A stretch of 64,000 bases of DNA. Origin: Balaenoptera acutorostrata. Its lineage: Eukaryota > Chordata > Mammalia > Artiodactyla > Balaenopteridae. The stretch's first letter is position 1, and each line of letters starts with the position of its first letter. The stretch lies in the NCBI RefSeq assembly GCF_949987535.1, contig NC_080075.1, positions 39,182,269 to 39,246,268 on the forward strand, written 5' to 3'. Of the stretch, positions 56,575 through 64,000 are shown piece by piece. The position numbers and the translations under genes are program-made. The notes below the pieces were generated by a model. The model was not told the DNA's origin. It saw nothing but the letters and a program-made list of their open reading frames with translations, and searched no databases.

Positions 56575-57160
56575 AGATCCAGCAATCCCACTCCTAGGCA
56601 TATGTCTGGAAAAGATGAAAACTCTAATTCGAAAAGATACATGCACTCCAATGTTCAGAGTGACACTATTTACAATAGCCAAGATATGGAAGCAACTTAA
56701 ATGTCCATCGACAGATGAATGGATAAAGAAGATGTGATATATATATATACAATAGAATACTACTCAGCCATGAAAAAAAAGAATGAAATAATTCTATTTG
56801 CAGCAACATGGATGGACCTAGAGATTATCATATTAGGTGAAGTAAGTCAGACAGAGAAAGACAAATATCATATGATATCACTTATATGTGGAATCTAAAA
56901 ATAATGATACAAATGAACTAATTTACAAAACAGACTAACAGACATAGAAATAAACTTACGTTTACCAAAGGGAAAAGCGGGGGAGGGATAAATTAGGAGT
57001 TTGGGATTAACAGATACACACTACTATATGTAAAATAAACAACAAGGACCTACTGTATAGTATGGAGAACTATATTCAATATCTTGTAATAACCTATAAT
57101 GGAAAAGAATCTGAAAAAGAATGTAAGTAGGTAGGTAGATAGATAGATATAGATATACAT
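56575..57160 (+). mobile_element. Old L1, 3' end
   Basis: 'atccagcaatcccactcc', 'ttacaatagccaagatatgg', 'aatgtccatcgacagatgaa' and 'tactactcagccatg' encode the last part of ORF2. A 3' UTR follows, and the block ends in a GGTA/GATA-rich simple repeat (57126-57160). More diverged than the L1s at 8.7 and 23 kb. Confidence 0.8.
57126..57160. repeat. GTAG/GATA simple repeat
   Basis: Tandem GTAG units pass into GATA units. It lies at the junction between the two old L1 pieces and is probably derived from an A-rich tail. Confidence 0.75.
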
Positions 57161-57164
57161 AAAA

Positions 57165-59310
57165 CAAAATGAGGAGACAGAGGAATATGTTCCAAACGAA
57201 AGAACAAAATAAAACCCTAGAAGAAAAACCCTAATGAAACGAAGATAAGTAATTTACCTGATAAAGCCTTCAAAGAAACAATCATAAAGATGCTCACTGA
57301 GTTCAGGAGAAGAATGGAGGAACTTAGGGAGAACTTCAACAAAGACTTAGAAAATACAAGAAACAACAAATCAGAGCTGAAGAGTACAATAACTGAAATA
57401 AAAAATATGCTAGAGGGAATCAACAGCAGATTAGATAATACAGAAGAACGAACAAGTGATCTGGAAGATAGAATAATGGAAATCACCCAACCAGAACAGC
57501 AAAAAGAAAAAAGAATTTTTTAAATTGAGGAGCATTTAAGGAACCTCTGGGACAACATTAAGCATAATAACATTTGCATTATAGGGATCCCAGAAGGACA
57601 AGAAAGAGAGAATGGGATAGAAGACTTACTTGAAGAAATCATGGCTGAAAACTTCCCTAAACTGTGGAAGGAAACAGACATCCAAGTACAGGAAGTACAG
57701 AGAGCTCCAAACAAGATGAACTGAAAGAGATGCACACCAAGACATTAAAATGAAAATGGAAAAGGTAAGGATAAGAGAGTCTTAAAGGCAGCAAGAAAAA
57801 AAGCAACTAATCACATACAAGGGAAACCCCATAAGACTGTCAGCTGACTTTTCAGCAGAAACTTTACAGGCCAGAAGGGAGAGGCAGGATATATTTAAAG
57901 TGCTAAAAGGAAAAAACTTACAACCTAGAATACTCTATTTGGCAAGGTTATGATTCAGAATTGAAGGAGAGATAGAGTTTCCCAGATAAGTAGAAACTAA
58001 AGGGGTTCATCACGCCTAGACAGCCTTACAAGAAATGTTAAAGGGTCTTCTTTAAGCAGAAAAGACCACAACTAGAAATAAGAAAATATATGAAAGAAAA
58101 TCTCACTCATAAAGGCAAATAAATAGTAAAGGCAGTGGATCAGCCACTAAAAAGCTAGTGTGACAGTTAAAAGACAAAAGTAGTACAATCAACTATAGCT
58201 ACATAGGTAGTTAAGGGACACACAAAATAAAAAGATGTAAAATATGACATCAAAAACATAAAACATGGAAACAGGAATAAAAACGTAGTGCTTTTAGAAT
58301 GCCTTCAAACTTGAGTGACTATCAGCTTAAAATAGACAGCTATAGATATGGGTTGATATGTATGAACCTCATGGTAATCACAAACAAAAAACCTACAATG
58401 GATACACACAAAAAGAAGGGAATCCAAATATAATAATAAAGGAATCCATCAAACTGTAAGTGAAGAAATCAATATCAAAAAACAACATGACTAAAAATTA
58501 GGCAGAAGATCTGAATAGACATTTTTCCAAATAAGACAAACAGATGGCCAACAAGGACATGAAAAAGTGCTCAACATCACTGATCATCAGGGAAATGCAA
58601 ATCAAAACCACAGCGAGATACCACCTCACACCTGTCAGGATGGCTGTTATCAAAAAGACAGGAAGCAGTAAGTGTTGGTGAGGTTGTGGTAAAACGGGAG
58701 CCCTCGTGCATTTTTGGTGAAAATGTAAACTGGTGCAGCCACTATGCAAAACAGTATGGAGGTTCCTCAAAAACCTAAAAATAGAACTACATAACATCCA
58801 GCAATTTCACTTCTGGGTATTTACCTGAAGAAAATGAATTCAAAAAGAACTCATGCCCTATGTTCACTGAAGCACTGTTTACAATAGCCAAGATATGGAA
58901 GCAATGTACGTGTCCATCAATAGATGGATAGATAAAAAAAGATGTGAGATATATATATATACACATATGAAATCTAAAAAACAAAACAAACAAGAAAATT
59001 TAAACAGAAACAGACTTATAGATACAGAGAACAAACTGGTGGTTGCCAGAGGGGAGGAGAGTGGGGGAACAGACAAAATAGGTGAAGGGGATTAAGAGGT
59101 ACAAACTTATCTATATAATAAGTCACAAGGATGTAATGTACACATAGGGAATATAGTCAATAATATTGTAACAACTTTGCATGGTGACAGATGGTAACTG
59201 GACTTATTTTGGTTATCATTTCATAATATATAAAAAATATTGAATTATGTTGTACACCTGAAATGAATATAATATCTCAATATAAATAAATAAAAAATAA
59301 ACACATAAAT
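57165..59310 (+). mobile_element. Old L1 with ORF1 joined to the end of ORF2
   Basis: ORF1 (57169-58055) is followed by an inter-ORF stretch (58056-58490). Sequence of the ORF2 C-terminal region then starts at about 58497 ('aggcagaagatctgaataga') and goes on to the 3' UTR and tail at about 59309. Endonuclease and reverse transcriptase, about 3 kb, are missing. A second smaller gap near 58960 removes the MEYY region. The internal deletion could predate insertion or be a later loss. Confidence 0.75.
57169..58055 (+). pseudogene. Old L1 ORF1 remnant
   Basis: The ATG at 57169 opens with MRRQR and corresponds to the ORF1 start of the L1 at 14010. The frame at 57290-57523 carries the coiled-coil part, rich in Asn/Glu/Lys heptads and ending at SDLEDRIMEI. 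A frameshift at about 57520 precedes the RNA-recognition region (IIGIPEG near 57580). The C-terminus reads MLKGLL-stop at 58053-58055. Length 887 nt. Broken by at least two shifts and a TGA near 57722. Confidence 0.75.
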
Positions 59311-59339
59311 AAGGTTTACTCCCCTCTCCCACAACAAAG

Positions 59340-59560
59340 CCATAACTAGTAATCAGACAGACCAGTATTTGAGTCCCAGTCTCTCAGATTACTTACTCGG
59401 CGGCTTTGGGTCAATCATTAACCTGCCAGGGCCTTGGTTTCCTCACTGGTAAAATAAATGAGAATCATTTTGTCTACCTTCATGGGTGAGGATCAAGTCA
59501 GTTAAGGCAGGTAAATCACTTGGCAACTAGTAAACTCTCAACAGTTGGTAGCTATCAGAG
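59340..59560 (+). mobile_element. MIR SINE, nearly complete
   Basis: 'cagtatttgagtcccagtct', 'gggtcaatcattaacctgcc', 'cttggtttcctcactggt', and the tail 'actagtaaactctcaac' fit plus-orientation MIR. Confidence 0.75.
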
Positions 59561-60304
59561 TTCACTATTTGGATGAAGAGGATATGGTCAGGAGCCCTCC
59601 TAGGCAGACCCTGGAGAGGAGATGCTGCAGCAAAGTGTGCAGTGGGAAGGGAGTTTCCAAGCCGACCCTTGGGAACTCCCAGGATCTGCCATATCAGTCC
59701 TGGTACTGCCCCCAAAACCCTCACCTGCACTCATAACTCCTCTGGTGGAACTGAAAGTATATGGAGAACTTCGCAAATGTCAACTGTGGCTAATAATCTA
59801 TCCCACTGAGAAACTCATACAAGAAAACACACACATACCCGTGCACACAGAGACAGTAATCTAGCTTCAGAGCAATCAAGAATGTTATTTTCCCTGGGCC
59901 AGAGCAGGGTCAGAGATATTCTGGGACCTGTCCTCAGGGGAATTATTTCTAAGAACCTTGATAAAATGTACAAAGCTAGGGCAGAAAATAGCAAGGTGAA
60001 AAGCAGTGGTTAGGTAAAGGGTTCTCTAAGAGAAACAAATAAATAATTGGTTCAGTTGGAGCTTCTTTTATATATTGATTCCTACTCCCAGGTCAGCAGC
60101 ATCACTTTCCAGGTGACGTGAAGATGGTGAATATGCAGCAAAAGGGCCTGGCAGGTGTACAGAGCTAAGCTAACAACTGTCAATACTGCCCGTAAAATAT
60201 TTTCACTCCTGGTTTTGGGGGGCTGCTTCTACACAGGATCCTTTCTACTACTCTGCTGGTAATAGCACCTCAAAGATCTATGAAACAAATCTCAAATTGA
60301 CAAA
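59561..60304. other. Single-copy DNA, nothing recognised
   Basis: Frames of 63-80 codons on both strands have no recognised family. No repeat recognised. Confidence 0.5.
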
Positions 60305-60550
60305 TTTATAGCTGAATGAATGTAGGCTTTGGGATTCCACAGAATTGGAGCTCTCCTAATACCAGCCAGGAAAATGTGGCTAAATTACCTAACGTCTCAG
60401 AGCCTTGGTTTGCTCATCTGTTAAATGGGCCTTAATAAAGCCTACTTCTCTGGGTTGTTGCCAGGATTAAATGAGAAATGTATGCAAAACTCCCAGCACC
60501 ATGCATGACACACAGAAAGCACTCAAGAAGTGGTAGAGTATTACCATTAA
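60305..60550 (+). mobile_element. MIR SINE, nearly complete
   Basis: 'gtaggctttgggattccaca', 'cttggtttgctcatctgtta', 'ggttgttgccaggattaaat', 'gaaagcactcaagaagtgg' follow the MIR core to tail. Confidence 0.8.
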
Positions 60551-61380
60551 GTAAAAGGAGTAATGATTCTTTAATGCTTTCTTTTAACATAAGAGTTTCC
60601 ATCCATCCCCAATAAAGGAAAGCTATTCTAATAAACCAGTCATTCATGTGATTTGTGATTTCACTGTCCAACCCAAGTTCCTGTGGAATGTTTAGTGTAA
60701 TCCAGTTGACCCTCAGCAAGGTCCCTGGGCCTGATCTTCAAATCCAGTATCACTATGGCAAAGAACCAGAAGAGGGGAGAAGAGTAACATTGTATCAAAC
60801 ATGCCCTCTTTCCTTTTTCCTAAGGCCTGTTTGTCCCCTTCTCCCGATAGCTCTTCAGTTCCCAGAGAGCAGAGACTCCTGGGAAACAGGAAGTAGCAAA
60901 GGCCTGTGAGAAAATCCCCAGATGAAGATCAGCAATAAATCTCTCCCAGCAACAGTTTGGTCAGAAGAGGGAAATTCCCCACCAGCCCTCAAAAACAACC
61001 CCTCAAGAAAGCTTAGAGGAGGTTAATTTGGGAAATCCCCTCAGAGGCAACAGAACAGAAACGGAAATCTGCTTCTTAAGAGACGTCTGAAAGGAGTAAG
61101 CCAATTAGTGGCTGCCTGGGGAGCGCTGTGTGTTAAGCCGCACTGCTGCTGCTACCCCGCTTCCACCTTTTCATCCTGATCCTGAGCGCAACCCTAAAGG
61201 GACCCAGTTGTCAGAGCCACTTGACACCCACTCTTCCCAGAGTCCCGTCCGTCCCGTTAGGCCCCCCTGTAAACTCTCTCCATACGCAGGGTAGAATATC
61301 CAGCCACCGTTGTCATTCTGAGTTTCCTTTAGAGCCAGGAAGCAACAAACCCTCGGGTTTTACTGAGTTCTAATTTGAAT
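60551..61380. other. Single-copy DNA, nothing recognised
   Basis: No repeat recognised. GC content rises towards the promoter-like cluster that follows. No exon could be supported. Confidence 0.5.
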
Positions 61381-61545
61381 GTGACCTTGGGGTCACGTTT
61401 CTTAGCTGCTGCTAAGCTCCAGGGCCGGGGAGGAATCCTTCCCACAAAGAAGAAAAACAGAATCACAGAAACCTTGTCCCTTTGAAGGGCTTAGAATGGA
61501 ATGTCCGCTGATGAGTGGGAGCAGAGAAAGTATATAAACACTGTC
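61381..61545 (+). promoter_or_regulatory. Promoter-like cluster: nuclear-receptor type site and TATA
   Basis: GTGACC-ttgg-GGTCAC at 61381-61396 is a perfect inverted pair of nuclear-receptor-type half-sites in everted arrangement. It also contains TGACCTTGG, which resembles the complement of an ERR-type site. TATATAAA is at 61531-61538. The GC/G-rich tract follows immediately. These are visible motifs, and promoter activity is inferred. No downstream exon recognised. Confidence 0.3.
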
Positions 61546-61551
61546 GGAAAG

Positions 61552-61599
61552 GGGCCTGGGGGCGGGGGGGGGGGGCGGCGAGGGGGCGGGGGACGGGGA
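61552..61599 (+). repeat. G-rich tract with quadruplex-forming pattern
   Basis: The plus strand carries at least five runs of four or more G, including one run of about a dozen, with short spacers (C, CGGCGA, C, AC). It satisfies the usual G-quadruplex pattern and includes GC-box-like ggggcggg sequences. Confidence 0.75.
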
Positions 61600-61701
61600 C
61601 TGTCGGCTTATGGCTCACTGATCTCTACATGCACTTGAGGCTCACGTCAACCAGCTCACCAGGAAGCATGCCCCTTCCCGCAGGACTTCCACTGGGTGTT
61701 T

Positions 61702-61757
61702 GTTTTTTGTTTTAATTTTTATTTTATACTGGAGTATAGCTGTTAATCAACTATACG
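61702..61757 (-). mobile_element. Very short L1 3' end insertion
   Basis: The insert is about 56 bp: a T-rich run, then 'tactggagtatagctg', which is the plus-strand view of the L1 3' terminus. It is flanked by ccactgggtgttt (61689-61701) and ccattgggtgttt (61758-61770), matching at 12 of 13. Confidence 0.65.
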
Positions 61758-61796
61758 CCATTGGGTGTTTTTTTTTTTTTTTTGATCTGTGATTTT

Positions 61797-62112
61797 TTAA
61801 AATTAATTTATTATTTATTTTTGGTTGCATTGGGTCTTTATTGCTGTGCTCTAGTTGCGGCGAGCGGGGTCTACTCTTCGTTGCAGTGTGCGGGCTTCTC
61901 ATTGCGGTGGCTTCTCTTGTTGCAGAGCACGGGCTCTAGGTGCGTGGGCTTCAGTAGTTGTGGCTCGCGGGCTCTAGAGCGCAGGCTCAGTAGTTGTGGC
62001 GCACAGGCTTAGTTGCTCCGCGGCATGTGGGATCTTCCCGGACCAGGGCTCAAACCCGTGTCCCCTGCATTGTCAGGCGGATTCTTAACCACTGCGCCAC
62101 CAGGGAAGCCCC
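61797..62112 (-). mobile_element. CHR SINE (older form), reverse strand
   Basis: A perfect 15-bp duplication, ttgatctgtgatttt, lies at 61782-61796 and 62113-62127. The CHR form with 'cagtagttgtggc' units. It lacks a block near the tail compared with the copy at 16590. Confidence 0.95.
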
Positions 62113-62127
62113 TTGATCTGTGATTTT

Positions 62128-63877
62128 AAGTGACTGTTTCAGGAAGATGACAAAAATGAGATTTTAGTAGAAGAGAGAGGAAAGTAGACTTCATGACAGC
62201 TAAAACTTTCTTTACTGTATACTTACCCAAAATAGATATCAAATTTTGGAAAAGAGAAGTTTTTAAAGGAGTAAGTACTCTGTGTTTAAAATCCTATAAA
62301 ATATTATGCTCTGCTAGAGTATGTGCCCTTTTATGTAGTCAGGACACACCATTGTATGATTCACAATTACAGGTTCCACTTTAAAATACTTCTTCACTCC
62401 TGGAAAACTACCCTGCCAAAAATCACTTTCCTGGTACTTTCAAACAAACATGGTTCTTATTCACTTCAATTCATGTGGCTTTGTTAAGAGTCTTTTTCCA
62501 GAAATTGTAAAGATTCTTAGCCACCTACTTTTCTCCATGCTTGGAATAAGCCAGAAAACTCCTTTTTGGGTTTGCATGTTTTGAAGCAATTAGCCTAGTC
62601 TTTAAATTCATTCTGTACACACAAATAATAATTACAGTAGTTATATTTAAATGATTATCCTACACTTGCAAATTCTAGATAGTCAGTCAACATACCCTCA
62701 AGAGGTATTATTCCATTTTTTTCATTTGGGAGCCTAGGAGGTATTTAATTCTCACTTCCTAGCAAGGCCAAAGAATATTTCTGATTTCAGGGTAAACTTT
62801 TCATCTGTTCTCAGTGCTACTGTAGTTACGAATGTGAAATCAATTAAATGATGCATGTCAGCAAAAAACAGCTATTTAATGCAGGCACAGATGAAACAGA
62901 TTCCAACATGGGTCTGAGAGTAATAAATAAACTAATAAAAAAGGAAACCAGGGAGCAACTTTGATGGAAGTAAGCTGTTTGCCTTTGCCCTGGAAAGTTT
63001 ATAGTGTTTTAAACAATTGTAAACATGTCAGTATACATGGATACTGTTTCCATAGCAGCATAGCCACAGTTAAGAGTTTCTCCAAACATACCCAAAAGGA
63101 AACTAAAAATAGCTTGTCTTCAATATCAAAATACGTACATATACATATTCAGACAACAGTACACAAAGTAATGTGTAATTAGAAGTTCTGCAGACACCAA
63201 CCTTTCACAAAAGCACATCACAGGTGACTTTAAAAACTAATGAGTTCAGTACGTATAAGAATGGGATAGAGACCAAAGAGTCCAAGAGAGGGAAAGACGC
63301 CACCTTGAACTCTGAGATCAGAGGCTCGTGACCCCAAATGCCTCCAACCGTTGCTTTTTCTGCTCCACCTGACACTTCCCTGGCCCCCAAGGGCCCCTGT
63401 GTCCTATTTACCTTTGGCTCCTATAAAACTGGGGTTGAGTGTATGATACATATTATTATCTCCATTTATTGCAGTATTCTCTCATCTTCTTAAGTTTTCT
63501 AGCCAATATATTTCATCCTCTCAATAGAGATTGAACAGTAGTTGCATTTTAAAGAATAATGTAAGACCAAATGCCACACTTTCCCAATGAACTGACATAC
63601 AGAGACAGGAATAGTGATTCCAAAATGAAGACACTGTGTCAGTATACTCTTTGCAGCTTTGCTGTTTGTACTTCTTATTTACAGTATATCCAAGAATTAC
63701 AAGTATTTTAAAAACATCATCTAGTGGGAAATATTATTGCTAGGGTATATGCAATTTGTCATCTAAGCTGGGACACTTTTGAGAGTGAAAGAGAGTATTG
63801 TTTATAATTACATTGGGGAAACAGGTGTAAACCAAGACTGCCTCAGGCAGGCCCAGACAAATGGTCACACAATATTA
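62128..63877. other. Single-copy DNA, nothing recognised
   Basis: No repeat, exon or RNA gene recognised over 1.7 kb. AT-rich. Confidence 0.5.
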
Positions 63878-63996
63878 CACCCAAGAGTATAAGCATCTTG
63901 AGGGCAGGGATGAGGTTTATTTATTTTTGTACTTCAGCACCTATTGCAGTGCTTTATACCTAGAAAGAACTCAATAAATGCTTGTTAAGTGAATGA
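63878..63996 (+). mobile_element. L2 LINE 3' end
   Basis: 'agtataagcatcttgagggc', 'agggatgaggtttatt', 'cagcacctattgcagtgctt', 'gaactcaataaatgcttgtt', then 'aagtgaatga' is the classic L2 3' UTR and tail. It ends close to the window edge. Confidence 0.82.
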
Positions 63997-64000
63997 CTTT

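Overview
The window is mammalian nuclear DNA, most probably from a cetacean. The main clue is twelve copies of a tRNA-derived SINE of the CHR type (the family shared by Cetacea, Hippopotamidae and Ruminantia), in both older and younger forms. I saw none of the BovB-type LINEs or Bov-A SINEs expected at high density in a ruminant. The remaining repeats are general mammalian or eutherian families: L1, L2, MIR, MaLR and ERVL LTRs, Tigger and hAT-Charlie DNA transposons. The species assignment is inference from repeat families only. I found no host protein-coding exon that I could defend, no functional RNA gene and no CRISPR array. The window reads as intergenic or intronic sequence.

Layout. 1-8 kb: single-copy DNA with a MER5-like fragment, an ERVL-type LTR split by a Tigger transposon, a MIR and four CHR SINEs. 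8.06-14.2 kb: a short L1 3' end, then a nearly complete reverse-strand L1 with both ORF remnants, interrupted in the reverse-transcriptase region by a CHR SINE. 14.8-15.15 kb: a MaLR (MLT1-type) LTR. 16.57-17.28 kb: two CHR SINEs in tandem, with three copies of one target site. 17.3-21.3 kb: mostly unrecognised, with a TATA/CCAAT promoter-like cluster near 21.0 kb. 21.3-22.3 kb: a MIR split by an L2 3' end. 23.2-27.0 kb: a forward-strand, 5'-truncated L1 with a decayed ORF2. 27-38 kb: ancient MIR and L2 pieces, an ERV-type solo LTR, one CHR SINE and single-copy DNA. 39.1-41.2 kb: a short CpG-dense patch, then a reverse-strand retroviral LTR with the decayed end of an env gene. 41-54 kb: MIR and L2 fragments, a hAT-type element and two CHR SINEs. 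54.9-56.4 kb: a 1.5-kb reverse-strand L2. 56.6-59.3 kb: two adjacent old L1 pieces, one with ORF1 joined to the end of ORF2. 59.3-64 kb: MIRs, a second promoter-like cluster with a G-run, a tiny L1 insertion beside a CHR SINE, and an L2 tail at the end.

No genes work together here. Every long reading frame with recognisable content belongs to a retroelement, and each is broken. The points most worth checking are the non-repeat regulatory-looking patches (20.96-21.04 kb, 39.13-39.34 kb, 61.38-61.6 kb), the nested insertions that give a relative timeline, and the triplicated SINE target site. I did not find a convincing undescribed biological system.
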